Below, in pieces: positions 35,288 through 44,093 of a stretch of DNA of 64,000 nucleotides (positions are counted from its first letter, which is position 1; every line of letters starts with the position of its first letter). The stretch is from Arthrobacter sp. ISL-48 (GTDB lineage Bacteria; Actinomycetota; Actinomycetes; Actinomycetales; Micrococcaceae): contig NZ_JAGGPL010000003.1 in the NCBI RefSeq assembly GCF_018613805.1, forward strand, positions 248,001 through 312,000, read 5' to 3'. The position numbers and the translations under genes were made by a program. The notes beneath the pieces are model-generated. The model saw only the letters and a list, made by a program, of their open reading frames with translations. It had not been told where the DNA came from and searched no databases.

Positions 35288-36238
35288 CTACCAGAGCAGG
35301 TCGAGGGCGAGCACGTCGATGCCGTGCCTGCCAGCCAGCCATCCGTCAATAACTCCGCCGAGGTCGGCTTCGTGGCCGGCAAGTCCAAGTCGTATCGCAT
35401 CCTCTGATTTGGTGGGGATGTGTTCGTGTCCGTCCTCGGGTGCGCCGTGCGAACACTTCGAGCACATCAACCGGATCCCAGACCAATCGTCGAGCCCGAG
35501 CCCCCGCTGTCCGAGGAGGTCCGACAGCGCCTGGATATCCTCATCGGTCGCACCCACTATCTGCGCCTGCCATGTAGGAAGACCGGATTCTTCAAGACGT
35601 CCCAGCTCGTCGAAGACCGACACCCCCTGTCCATCGAGCCTCCGGGTCCCTTTGGGTTCCCCGTCGTGCAGGACCGTATCTCGGAAACGATGGCCAGACT
35701 CCGGCAGGGGAACGCTCGCGATGATTGCATGGGCCGGACTCCGGCGCCAGCACCAGACCACCTCAGTCTCCCCGACCGAAAACAGGACCTGGTGAGGGAG
35801 GCTGGGCTGGTCGGGATTGAGCCGGATGGGAGCCATGCCGCAGTCGACGTCGATGGGCCCGGCATCGGTCTGAAACCTATGCAGACCGTAGGCGCCCCAC
35901 GCACCCCTGGCTTTGGACCAATCACCCAATGCTGTTGATGCGATGCCCATGTTCCAGGCAGCAGGATTGACGCCGTTGAACTCCTCGGCATCCTTCGGAG
36001 TAAATAGTTTCAGCGCCCGCGTGTTGCGGTCCAGGCTTTCCGGCCAGTTGCCAAGGGCCTTGGACAGCAGACCGGCCTGAAACCAGCTGTAATAGGACTC
36101 GGGCGTCAGCTCCAGCAGCTCGGAGGCCAGAACTGTCGCAAGGCTGGGGTCTCCCGCCTCATCCGCAGCCTTCCAGTCTGACCACACGTCGTGCGGTGTC
36201 CGTTTTTTCCTAAACCCCGCCCAAGTTCTTCCCACCAT
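35288..36238 (-). CDS. TPR-containing hypothetical protein (immunity-like)
   Basis: About 316 residues. N-terminal helical repeats resemble tetratricopeptide units (LELTPESYYSWFQAGLLSKALGNWPESLDRN and WNMGIASTALGDWSKARGAW). The second half, VDCGMAPIRLNPD, VGETEVVWCWRRSPAHAIIASVPLPESGHRFRDTVLHDGEP and MCSKCSHGAPEDGHEH (possible metal-binding Cys/His), matches a family seen in Actinobacteria near polymorphic-toxin genes. Function is not established. Start uncertain: ATG 36238 (GRTWAGF) or ATG 36325. Lies in the island; no toxin beside it. Confidence 0.65.
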   Translation of the reverse strand: MVGRTWAGFRKKRTPHDVWSDWKAADEAGDPSLATVLASELLELTPESYYSWFQAGLLSKALGNWPESLDRNTRALKLFTPKDAEEFNGVNPAAWNMGIASTALGDWSKARGAWGAYGLHRFQTDAGPIDVDCGMAPIRLNPDQPSLPHQVLFSVGETEVVWCWRRSPAHAIIASVPLPESGHRFRDTVLHDGEPKGTRRLDGQGVSVFDELGRLEESGLPTWQAQIVGATDEDIQALSDLLGQRGLGLDDWSGIRLMCSKCSHGAPEDGHEHIPTKSEDAIRLGLAGHEADLGGVIDGWLAGRHGIDVLALDLLW

Positions 36239-36549
36239 CTGAACAGTAGCAACACGCACCGATGACCGATCGATGCCCACTCCGTGGTTCGGCCTGATCG
36301 AGTAGAGCATCCCGGCCACGGGCAAATTGCAGATGTGTCAGTACCCGACCGGCTTTCGGGCGCCTCTGCTTGCTCTATCGCCGCCGCTTTCGACCCGGAA
36401 TTGTGCATCAGGGAATGGGAGACACGCCAGCAAGGACCACTGAACGAGCAGCGTGGCAGCATCCTCGAGGGTCTGCCCATTCCCCCGTAACATTGGGCGC
36501 GAGCAGTCGGTGGCAACACGCTGCCGATCTTCGATGGTGGGGAGTGGTG
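36239..36549. other. intergenic stretch, nothing recognised
   Basis: About 310 bases between the divergent TPR-type gene and the small gene at 36550. Short open frames occur on both strands without ribosome-binding sites or family features. Promoters for the two divergent genes presumably lie here, but none stands out. Confidence 0.4.
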
Positions 36550-36936
36550 ATGGTTCAGTCCATGAAGCTGATTCTGATTGGCTACTGGGACGGTCCCCAG
36601 ACAGACCGGTCATGGCCTTCTCCCGAGCAATTCGTTGACGCTAGTTGGGATACCGAGGAGCGTGATTTCGTCGCTTACTACTTGCAGATGGGGCTTATCG
36701 CGCGGAGCTACATGGGGTTCTCGCGCTGCCGATTCTGTGGGAAAGAGAACGGCAATCTGGAGTTGAGCGACGGCCATTTCGTATGGCCGGACGGGTTGGC
36801 CCATTACGTGGTTGAACACGCTGTGCGGCTTCCGGACCGGTTCGTTCGCCACTCGTTCGCTACGATTGACAGCCTTGAGAGCGCGGCTCGGGACGTCGAA
36901 TGGTGGCGAGGAATCAGCTCGGCCAATAAGCACTGA
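36550..36936 (+). CDS. hypothetical protein with one CxxC, 128 aa
   Basis: A 128-residue soluble protein. WPSPEQFVDASWDTEERDFVAYYLQMGLIAR is followed by SRCRFCGKENGNLELSDGHFVWPDGLAHYVVEHAVRLPDRFVRH. The CxxC with GKENGNLELSDG and the paired His residues could bind zinc; no family name is known to me. ATG 36550 has GGGGAG six bases ahead and fits better than starts further upstream. Part of the island, between the TPR-type and DUF4304 genes. Confidence 0.6.
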   Translation: MVQSMKLILIGYWDGPQTDRSWPSPEQFVDASWDTEERDFVAYYLQMGLIARSYMGFSRCRFCGKENGNLELSDGHFVWPDGLAHYVVEHAVRLPDRFVRHSFATIDSLESAARDVEWWRGISSANKH

Positions 36937-37032
36937 CTCAGCCAGCGGTCACCGCGGCATGCCACGCGGCAGCGGGATCAGGTGGAAGGCGTGCACCTAT
37001 TCCGGGAGCGCGCCGCCCGCTAAAGGATCGGT

Positions 37033-37488
37033 TTACGGGCGGGCGTCATTGGCAGACTCCTGGGCGCGTAACCAGGCGATGCCCTTGTCTCTAATGGCGT
37101 CCACGACCTCAACGGCGACGTCTTTAGTGGATAGGTTCGGTCGGATAGCAAACCAGGTGTCGGTTCCCCACAGGAGTATCCCCAAACGCTTTGACGTCGT
37201 GACAGGACCCAAGACGTTTGCGCTCGGCCGCACGCCCATCCACTTCTCCGTCTCACGCTTGGTGGCCCAATCCTGGCGGTCGACTGCAGAAAGGTTCACC
37301 GTGAAGCGCACCTCATCCGCGGTACTGGACATTGATCTCTGCAAACCCAGCAATAACCAATGAGTGGCGGACGGAAGTTCGAACTGCGCGCCGCTTCCAC
37401 GGAAGCCAAGACGACGCAACTCCGGTGCCAGTTCCGCGCGTACCATTGCACGAAAGTGGTCCTGCGCAGTCCCTCCATCGATGCTCAC
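37033..37488 (-). CDS. DUF4304 domain protein
   Basis: A 151-residue protein of the DUF4304 family, which includes presumed immunity proteins of polymorphic toxin systems. Family features: ELAPELRRLGFRGSGAQFELP, HWLLLGLQRSMSSTADEVRFTVNLSAV, RLGILLWGTDTWFAIRP. No domain beyond this. Its cognate toxin is not in the window. ATG 37488. Confidence 0.75.
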   Translation of the reverse strand: MSIDGGTAQDHFRAMVRAELAPELRRLGFRGSGAQFELPSATHWLLLGLQRSMSSTADEVRFTVNLSAVDRQDWATKRETEKWMGVRPSANVLGPVTTSKRLGILLWGTDTWFAIRPNLSTKDVAVEVVDAIRDKGIAWLRAQESANDARP

Positions 37489-37682
37489 GGCACGAGCTTA
37501 GCCGCAGCAACGGAGCCTGGCGGCACAGTGGACTACGCTGCCCGGTGAAAGATCCCTCACCGCACGCCTCCGACCGTCGCGACCATCGAAACTGCATACA
37601 AGCCGCGCTGCTCCGGGCTACTCGCGCGCGGCCGGTAAACACAGAAGCACTTAAGCTGTATGCGGGTCGGCAGGGCGAATCG

Positions 37683-38276
37683 CTACTCCTTGATGGACTG
37701 CCTGACTTCGTTGATGGCGCTGAGGACGACTTGCTCCCGGGCGGCAGCATCGTCTCGCTCGGACTCATACACGAACGCCGTGACACCGCGCTGGCTGCCG
37801 CAGTAGTCGATGATGCCGTGCTCAATCTGTGTCCGCAGCGCTTGTTCGTACCCGTGCCGGTCGTACACGCCGGCATCATCACCGGCAACGGGCACCAGGT
37901 GCGTCGTCAGCTCCACGAGCTTGCGGCTCATCCCGCCCTCGACGGCGATTTCAAACGCCCAGCCGTTAACGAACACGCGGTCGATCCAGCCCTTGAGCAA
38001 GGCCGGCATTGACCACCAATAAACGGGGAACACCAGCACGAGGTGTGCAGCTCCGTCGAGCCTCAGCTGCTCAGCAGCGACGTCGGGGGCGAAATCACCC
38101 CCGACCCGGTATGTGTGCCGGTCGGCGAGGGTGAACCTCGGATCAAAGCCTTCTGCTGCTAGATCAGCAAGCTCCACATGCCCGGGCTGCAGCACCTGCT
38201 CGAGCCGACGAGCGATGTCATGAGTCAGCGAGTCAGGATCAGGATGGGCGGTAACAATGAGTGTCTTCACGCTCAA
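37683..38276 (-). CDS. NAD(P)H-dependent oxidoreductase (flavodoxin-fold, MdaB/KefF type)
   Basis: A 197-residue flavodoxin-like NAD(P)H dehydrogenase. TLIVTAHPDPDSLTHDIARRLEQVL is the FMN-binding P-loop-like start, VFPVYWWSMPALLKGWIDRVFVNGWAFE the family hallmark, and TTHLVPVAGDDAGVYDRHG the third flavin loop. It reduces quinones or similar acceptors. In the island it is the only gene with a clear metabolic family. Confidence 0.88.
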   Translation of the reverse strand: MSVKTLIVTAHPDPDSLTHDIARRLEQVLQPGHVELADLAAEGFDPRFTLADRHTYRVGGDFAPDVAAEQLRLDGAAHLVLVFPVYWWSMPALLKGWIDRVFVNGWAFEIAVEGGMSRKLVELTTHLVPVAGDDAGVYDRHGYEQALRTQIEHGIIDYCGSQRGVTAFVYESERDDAAAREQVVLSAINEVRQSIKE

Positions 38277-38466
38277 TCATGACCCAACTCGCACTTCATC
38301 AACGCCACAGTTCCGGGCGAGTTGTGCAACGACGCCCTCGCAGCACCCGTCCCCATAGGGGTTGGTTCACCGGCATTGCAAAGCGTCCGCAAGCCGGTCC
38401 CTCAGCGGGCGCGCTCGGGTAGCCCCGTGCGGAGTTAAGAGCTGTCGCCGGTAGATTCGTTGCTTC

Positions 38467-39480
38467 TCAACCAGTGAACTGACGCACCCGGCGCCAAGCA
38501 GGGTCACGCGCGGGTTCGATGGCGAGCTGGCGGGAGCGTGCCCAGTCGGCTAGTCCTGCTGCGACATTCTGGTCTTCGCCGTCGGTGTAGACGTGGAACG
38601 TTCGACGGCCGGAGGTGGTCTCGTGGCCTACTAGCAGACCACGGGAGCCAATAAGCGATTCCAGCTCGTCCTCGAGCCTTCGAAGTGAGTCGAGCGCGGC
38701 CCCGTCCGCTGGAAGTCCGTTGTGCTGCGCTGCGAACGCAGCATGGACGCTGTGGTGTACGTCAAGAGTCGGGTGATCGATCCAACGCAGAGCTCGACGA
38801 AAGCTCGCAAATGCGGGCGTGCCATTCGAGTCTTCCCAGTGGGACAGAGTCCACTTGTCCGGGTCGTGCTGCTCGGCGATCGACTTGACAGCACGAAGCA
38901 GGCCGTCGTCGTCTGTGGACCCAACCGGAGCCGTCTCTAGTGCCTCAACCTGGCCCAGCCACCGCTCGACGTCATCCTCGCCGAGAAGCCAGTCGAGAAC
39001 GAGGAAGGTCACTTGCAGCCGCGCGGGCTCCGGAAGGTCCCGGAACACCGGGTGGTGGACACCAACGTGGACCCGTAGCTCCTGCTCCACGGGCTCCATC
39101 CTGAACTCCGTTTTCGACAGATCGAGCTTGCTCCCGGCGATTTCCAGGACAGTGCCGAGAGCGTTCGGGTCGGCCTCTTGACTCGAACGAAACTCCCAGA
39201 TCGCATCCGACGGCGGCGCTGCGCGGAGCCAGCGTTGGGCCGTCGGGCGCACTTCCGCGGTTCCGCCCGCTGATACCGTGAGTCGGTGTTTAGACTTTCT
39301 GCCCGGGCCGAAATGCCACGTCAGGTCGGGGTGGATCGATGCAACCTTTTGGCTCAGCTGTTCCAGAGCGGGCGATTGCTGGTGCGGATCGATCGTGTGG
39401 CCTTGGCTTATCCACCATTCCCAAAAGGCAGAGATAGGGTGCACGGGAGCAGACGGGTCTCTCCTACGGAAAAGGCGCAT
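38467..39480 (-). CDS. hypothetical protein, DUF695-like C-terminus
   Basis: A 337-residue soluble protein. The N-terminal half (SAFWEWWISQGHTIDPHQQ, LTWHFGPGRKSKHRLTVSAGG) and C-terminal half (LLVGHETTSGRRTFHVYTDG, ARDPAWRRVRQFTG) resemble DUF695-type proteins, which occur as immunity-like factors; identification is tentative. No signal peptide or membrane segment. The gene is minus-strand in the island, followed by a non-coding 190 bases and then the NAD(P)H dehydrogenase. Confidence 0.6.
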   Translation of the reverse strand: MRLFRRRDPSAPVHPISAFWEWWISQGHTIDPHQQSPALEQLSQKVASIHPDLTWHFGPGRKSKHRLTVSAGGTAEVRPTAQRWLRAAPPSDAIWEFRSSQEADPNALGTVLEIAGSKLDLSKTEFRMEPVEQELRVHVGVHHPVFRDLPEPARLQVTFLVLDWLLGEDDVERWLGQVEALETAPVGSTDDDGLLRAVKSIAEQHDPDKWTLSHWEDSNGTPAFASFRRALRWIDHPTLDVHHSVHAAFAAQHNGLPADGAALDSLRRLEDELESLIGSRGLLVGHETTSGRRTFHVYTDGEDQNVAAGLADWARSRQLAIEPARDPAWRRVRQFTG

Positions 39481-39629
39481 GGCGTAAAGACTTCCATTAA
39501 GGCCATGTCCTTACAACCCAGGCATCGCTGAAGCCGGAAGGCTGCTTCGTTGAGTTCCGTCAGTAGCCCCTGCGCTCATCCTGGCGGCTTGGGCGAGGCG
39601 TCGGCTAAAGGACCGGCGGATTCATTCGG

Positions 39630-40066
39630 TCATTGCAACAGGAGGTTTTCGATCAGTTCGATCGGTTTTCTGAACTCTAGTCTTTTGCGCGGCCGGTCGT
39701 TGAGTTCCTGGGCGACCCAGTCGAGGTCTGCGGCGCTGTGGATGCTCAGGTCCGTTCCCTTGGGGAAATAATGCCGCAGCAGGCCATTGGTGTTGTCGTT
39801 GATGCCGCGGTGCCAGGGTGAGTGCGGGTCGCAGAAGTAGATCTCGATGCCGGTGTCGATCTTCACGGTTTTCCCGTCCTGCATCTCGATGCCCTGGTCC
39901 CAGGTCAGGGATTGCCGCGGCGCCTCGGGGAGCGTCTTGATCTTCGCGGCCAGCGCATCACGCATCTGCTCGGCCTTGTACCCGTCCGGCAGGTGCACGA
40001 GCATCGTGTAATTGGTGGTCCGCTCGACCGGCGTCCCGATCGCTGACAGGTTGCCTTTGGCGGAGC
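39630..40066 (-). pseudogene. IS30 family transposase, C-terminal fragment
   Basis: Minus-strand frame reads SAKGNLSAIGTPVERTTNY then TMLVHLPDGYKAEQM, ending with HSPWHRGINDNTNGLLRHYF and ELNDRPRKRLEF, the DDE-region and C-terminus of IS30 transposases (EN after HSPW). The N-terminal half, including helix-turn-helix and first catalytic Asp, is missing; unrelated sequence begins near 40066. A remnant near the right end of the island. Confidence 0.85.
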
Positions 40067-40192
40067 ATCGCGTAGCTGTGCCCGACGGAGCCGGGGCAAC
40101 CCGAAGGGCAAGCAGTGGAGGGATTGTGCGAGGAAATAGGCGAAGCGCCGGACACCATTCATCAGCTGCGCAGCCGTCCGCAGGACGGTTGA

Positions 40193-40273
40193 GCCGGAGG
40201 AGCGGGCACGTACGATCCGGCAGGACAGCAGCAAAAAGCAGAAAAACGCTTCAACAGCCCGAGCGAAGCGAGG
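40193..40273 (+). repeat. island-boundary repeat, right copy
   Basis: About 81 bases matching 34663-34740 in the same orientation, with scattered mismatches and a few extra bases. It directly precedes the GAAA-loop hairpin at 40285 and follows the IS30 remnant. Confidence 0.7.
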
Positions 40274-40284
40274 CCCATTCTCGA

Positions 40285-40318
40285 AACTGAGGCCGGCCCG
40301 AAAGGGCCAGCCTCAGTT
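40285..40318. terminator. GAAA-loop hairpin after the island repeat
   Basis: AACTGAGGC-c-GGCCC-GAAA-GGGCC-a-GCCTCAGTT is a nearly perfect stem with a GAAA tetraloop. It ends 180 bases from the PP2C stop, and may end transcripts from either side. Confidence 0.65.
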
Positions 40319-40498
40319 GTCCCTTCAGCAAAAGACATCCGACGGTGCTACAGCGAAGCTGCCGTCGCCACGATGGACTCGGCCCGCGAAGCGGAGGACT
40401 ATCAGCCCATCGAGAATGAAACAACCAACCGGGTCGCGCTCAGAACGGCCAGAGACCTTGAGTCAACAAACGCCCAGGCACTCTTTGGATTGGGCCTT

Positions 40499-41833
40499 TC
40501 ATCTTGTCGGCTGTGCGTCAGCCAGTTCAAGGGATGCGGGTGTGTGCTCGCTTTCTTCTCGGCGACCGAGGGGAACTGGCTGCTGTGCTGTTCTGCGGAC
40601 AGCGAGGATTGTTACGTCATCAGGGTTGGTTGTTCCAGAGGCACGCTTTTGAAGGGCTTCGACGACGTCTTTTGCCGAGGTGGCCGTGGTGGCCAACCGG
40701 GCGACCTCGTCGATGGCGGTGAGGGTGCCGTCGTACAGGTCCAGTACGCCGTCGCTGAAGCTGACGATCATGTCTCCGGGATTGAGGCGAATCTCGAATG
40801 AGTGCCACGTGGCCTCAGGCAGCAGCCCCACGGGCAGTTCCCGGGAGGCGAGCCTCTCCCAGGTCCTGTCTGCACGGATAAGCAGCGTCAGGCCATGGCC
40901 TGCATCGGAGAACAGGACCCGCCCGTCCTCGGCACGGAGGCGTGCGTGAAAGACGGTGGCGAAGGACGCTGCCTGGCTTAGCTCGGTGGTGAGGCAATCC
41001 GAGGTCAGCCTCAACGCTGTGGCGGGGTCCTCGCTGTTTTTGGCGCTGCGGATGACGGCCCGTGTGGTGGCAGCGATCATCCCCGCCCCTGCGCCTTTAC
41101 CCATCACGTCCCCGAGGGTGAAACCCAGGCCGCCGTCGATTTCGTACCAGTCAAAGAAGTCACCGCCCACAGCCCTTGAGGGAATGCACGCCCCTGCTGT
41201 TTCATACCCGGGAAGCAGGGCGGCCTCTTTGGGCAGGAGGTAGCGTTGGATCTGGGCCGCCCGGCTGAGTTCCTCCGCCGAGGCTGTCGCCTGTGCGCTG
41301 GCGGCCTTCAGGTGACGGCCTCTGGTTGCCAGTTCGTTCACCACCCCTGCCGCTATGGCATAGAAGATGACGCTGTACAGACCGCCGAGCAGTTCCTCGG
41401 CGTGGTCACCCGTCCCGGTGCTCAGGGCGAACGGGACCAGGATTGCTAAGGCTCCTCCCAGGACGGCGTAAAGAATAGACCGGCGTCCTTCGTTCGCGGC
41501 GACCCACAAAAGAGGCAGGAGCGCGAGGGACACGTAGACCGAACGGCTTTCACCCGTCCCGTAACGAAGCAAGCCCGCGGCGAGGAAATCAGCGGCAGGA
41601 ACGATGGCAACAAAACGCGACAGGTCTGGACGGGAAAAGATGGCCGCCAGTACGGTTGCCGCGATTACCAACAGGGCACCGGAAATCACCGCCGGCCAGC
41701 TGCCGACCGCCAGGGTCGAAATGGAAGCGATCATGACCGGCGCCGCAATAAAGAGGACCGTAATCGGAATCTGTTTGACCAGCGGAGGGATGTCATCAGG
41801 ACCGGGCAGGCGTCGAACATGGATCTGAGTCAT
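40499..41833 (-). CDS. membrane-bound PP2C-type protein phosphatase (SpoIIE/RsbU-like)
   Basis: A 444-residue protein. About six transmembrane segments fill residues 20-165, then a coiled-coil linker (LKAASAQATASAEELSRAAQIQRYLLP) leads into a PP2C/SpoIIE phosphatase domain. Metal-binding motifs: VGGDFFDWYEI, LGDVMGKGAGAG, FSDAGHG, SFSDGVLDLYDG and TNPDDVTIL. RsbU-type phosphatases act on anti-sigma antagonists, so it may signal stress to an alternative sigma factor. No partner gene nearby. Confidence 0.9.
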   Translation of the reverse strand: MTQIHVRRLPGPDDIPPLVKQIPITVLFIAAPVMIASISTLAVGSWPAVISGALLVIAATVLAAIFSRPDLSRFVAIVPAADFLAAGLLRYGTGESRSVYVSLALLPLLWVAANEGRRSILYAVLGGALAILVPFALSTGTGDHAEELLGGLYSVIFYAIAAGVVNELATRGRHLKAASAQATASAEELSRAAQIQRYLLPKEAALLPGYETAGACIPSRAVGGDFFDWYEIDGGLGFTLGDVMGKGAGAGMIAATTRAVIRSAKNSEDPATALRLTSDCLTTELSQAASFATVFHARLRAEDGRVLFSDAGHGLTLLIRADRTWERLASRELPVGLLPEATWHSFEIRLNPGDMIVSFSDGVLDLYDGTLTAIDEVARLATTATSAKDVVEALQKRASGTTNPDDVTILAVRRTAQQPVPLGRREESEHTPASLELADAQPTR

Positions 41834-42119
41834 GATGCTTCTTTCACTGTGCCTGTTGTTTTTTGCTCCGTGGCGGCGTGACTCCGGTCGCTCAATACCG
41901 GTTCACAATTCTGCGCAGGGCAGGGAGGGACCGGGAGGCGATCCCGGCCGGAGTCGGTCCGCGTCGCCGCGGGATTGTTTTTCATTTCCTGATTTCCCCC
42001 ATGCTCCCCACCGTGGCCAGATAACCGGGTTCCCGGCCCTCCAGCAGGCGGAGCTCGTTTGACAAACGTAGCAGTTGCCCTGACTCATATGACAGTGCTT
42101 GCCGGCACTGGTTCCGGCG

Positions 42120-42338
42120 TTAGCTGGCCGTGCGTGTTCTGCGGAGTGTCCAGTGGTTGGCGCCGTTGTGCCGTTCGTAAAGCAGGACGTCTAAGGCTGC
42201 CTTGGCCAAGGCGCGGCCGCGGCCTCCTTCGGCGAGGGCGTCGGGCATGGCGGCAGTGTCGACGTCGACGGGGCCGTGGGGTACCCGGCCAGGCTGCGCC
42301 AACTCACTCATCTGGGAGACCCACGACACATTACTCAT
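42120..42338 (-). CDS. small hypothetical protein, 72 aa
   Basis: Not recognised. Sequence MSNVSWVSQMSELAQPG, then DTAAMPDALAEGGRGRALAKAALDVLLYERHNG, ending LRRTRTAS. ATG 42338 has GGAAG about five bases ahead; an in-frame ATG at 42311 is possible. Lies alone between the PP2C gene (286 bases away) and the LysR gene, from which it is divergent. Confidence 0.45.
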   Translation of the reverse strand: MSNVSWVSQMSELAQPGRVPHGPVDVDTAAMPDALAEGGRGRALAKAALDVLLYERHNGANHWTLRRTRTAS

Positions 42339-42550
42339 GGACTTCCACTGCTGTCACTGTCGGGACAACCTAGGCTAAAGGCTCTCAATCAGCGGTCGGG
42401 TCATCGCGGGGTGGCGGGCGGCCAATCCTTCGAAGCCGTCACGCACGAGTCGTCCAGCCACAGCAACAAAGCCATACCCGCCGCCCCTGGGGTAGCCACG
42501 ACCTTAGAATGGCCGGGGAACTGCACCCGGTAACAAACATAAGGACAGCG

Positions 42551-43468
42551 TTGGTAAATCCCGTACATCTGAAGACACTCCTTGAGGTCACCCGGCTGGG
42601 CTCGTTCTCGGCCGCCGCGGCCCGGCTGGGATATACCGCTTCTGCCGTGTCGCAGCAGATGTCCGCCCTGGAACGGGACACGGGCGTGGTCCTCTTCAAG
42701 CGCTCGGCCCGCAGCGTAGTTCCCACCGAAGCAGCAGTGGTGATGACCAGGCACGCATCCAAAGTACTCACTGACATCGAGGCGCTGATGGCGGCCGCCT
42801 ACAAGACCCGCGACGGCAGCAGCCAGGAATTGCGGCTGGGCATTTTTCCGAGCCTGGCCACCTACGTCCTCCCCCGGATCCTGAAGAACCCGGCGTGGAA
42901 GGACCTGGGCATCGACCTGCGAGTCTCCGTGGCCGAGCCGGGGCAGACCATCCAGGGGCTGCGCACCGGCGGGGAGCTGGACGTTGCCCTGGTCTTCCAG
43001 GTCGGCCAGTCGGGCCTGGCATGGCCGCACGCCATCAATCGGCAGTGGATCGGCGACGACAACTTCCGTGTGGTGCTTCCGGCGGGATGGGGATTCCGCA
43101 CCGACGCCAAGGTTGCCGCGGACCATCTGTCCGAGATGCCGTGGATCATGCACCATCCCGGGACAAGCGACGCCATGGTGATCGAGCGGCTGTTTGCCAG
43201 CTGCAACCTGCATCCCCGCGTGGTGGCCTACAGCGACGATTTCCATGCCAGCCTGGAAATGGCCGCCGCCGGACTGGGCGCCGCGCTCGTGCCGGAGCTT
43301 GCCCTGCTGCACCGGCCAGCCGGAGTGGTGGTGCTTGATGTCCCCGAGATCCGCCTGGCCCGCAACGTTTTCGCGCTCCTGATCAACGAATCGAAAACCG
43401 CGCGGGTGCAGCTGTTTGTGGACCTGCTGGCCGAAACCCTGGCGGGGCTGGGGACCGCGGGGAATTAG
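42551..43468 (+). CDS. LysR family transcriptional regulator
   Basis: About 305 residues. N-terminal winged helix-turn-helix: LKTLLEVTRLGSFSAAAARLGYTASAVSQQMSALERDTGVVLFKR. The C-terminal effector-binding domain includes LRLGIFPSLATYVLP and ALVPELALLHRPAGVVVLD. TTG 42551 is chosen as start because AAGGA precedes it and LysR proteins normally begin about there; an ATG at 42509 lacks a ribosome-binding site. Its target is not obvious: the divergent neighbour is the small hypothetical gene. Confidence 0.9.
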   Translation: MVNPVHLKTLLEVTRLGSFSAAAARLGYTASAVSQQMSALERDTGVVLFKRSARSVVPTEAAVVMTRHASKVLTDIEALMAAAYKTRDGSSQELRLGIFPSLATYVLPRILKNPAWKDLGIDLRVSVAEPGQTIQGLRTGGELDVALVFQVGQSGLAWPHAINRQWIGDDNFRVVLPAGWGFRTDAKVAADHLSEMPWIMHHPGTSDAMVIERLFASCNLHPRVVAYSDDFHASLEMAAAGLGAALVPELALLHRPAGVVVLDVPEIRLARNVFALLINESKTARVQLFVDLLAETLAGLGTAGN

Positions 43469-43513
43469 TCCCGAATGCTGGAATGCACCGCAGTTCGGGT
43501 CTATGTTGAAGGT

Positions 43514-44020
43514 ATGAACAAGGTAGCGAGCCAGCACTTTGGTGAGATCGAACTCAACCATGGCAGGGACCACAACATTGCCGCGAAGCATGACCTCCGC
43601 GGCCATACGCTGGAACTCGACCTCAACATCAATGCGCATGACCACTTCGATGAAGCTGCCATGCACAAGGTGGATTACCGGCTGCGCTACCTGCCCGAAC
43701 TCGTGGACGAGGTCCGCGAGATGATCGCCGAAGAACTGGAGCAGGAAGGCACCAGCCCGCAGGAATACCTGCACTTCCACTGCAACGCCCTGAAGGATGA
43801 ACACCTGCAGAAAGTCTTCGGCGTGGAAGACCGCAGCCAGCTCACCAATGACGTGTTCCTCAAAGCCCTTAAGCTTGGCCACGTGGGCATCTTCCCGGGC
43901 CAGCCCGAACGCTACTTCGTCCTTGATTTCACTCTTGGCTCCCACTTCACGGACGAAGTCCTGGTCGCCTCGGCGGATGAAGACGGCGTGGTGGACGACG
44001 AAATTCTCTGGGAATCCTGA
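43514..44020 (+). CDS. DUF2004 domain protein
   Basis: A 168-residue protein of the DUF2004 family, function unknown. HFGEIELNHGRDHNIAAKHDLRGHTLELDLNINAHDHFDEAAMHKVDYRLRYLPELVDEVREMIAEELEQ fits the family; the C-terminus (DEVLVASADEDGVVDDEILWES) is acidic. ATG 43514 is taken since it opens the conserved part. Convergent with metE over a very strong terminator hairpin. Confidence 0.82.
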   Translation: MNKVASQHFGEIELNHGRDHNIAAKHDLRGHTLELDLNINAHDHFDEAAMHKVDYRLRYLPELVDEVREMIAEELEQEGTSPQEYLHFHCNALKDEHLQKVFGVEDRSQLTNDVFLKALKLGHVGIFPGQPERYFVLDFTLGSHFTDEVLVASADEDGVVDDEILWES

Positions 44021-44041
44021 CGGACAACAGCTTTTAACGCC

Positions 44042-44079
44042 CGACGGCGGCCGGTCACCTGGGTGACCGGCCGCCGTCG
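44042..44079. terminator. strong bidirectional terminator between DUF2004 gene and metE
   Basis: Perfect 18-base arms, CGACGGCGGCCGGTCACC and GGTGACCGGCCGCCGTCG, with a 2-base gap. It begins 21 bases after the DUF2004 stop and 15 before the metE stop, and so can end both convergent transcripts. Confidence 0.9.
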
Positions 44080-44093
44080 TACATTTGGTGCTG

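Larger units (their letters stand above)
40067..40498. other. gene-free stretch at the island's right edge
   Basis: Holds the tail of IS30 debris, the boundary repeat and the GAAA hairpin. From 40319 to 40498 no convincing gene; a plus-strand open frame starting ATG 40373 has no ribosome-binding site and runs into the antisense of the PP2C gene. Confidence 0.4.

Noticed and set aside
40373..40801. Plus-strand open frame after the island hairpin
   Set aside because: No ribosome-binding site, and most of it is antisense to the PP2C phosphatase domain.
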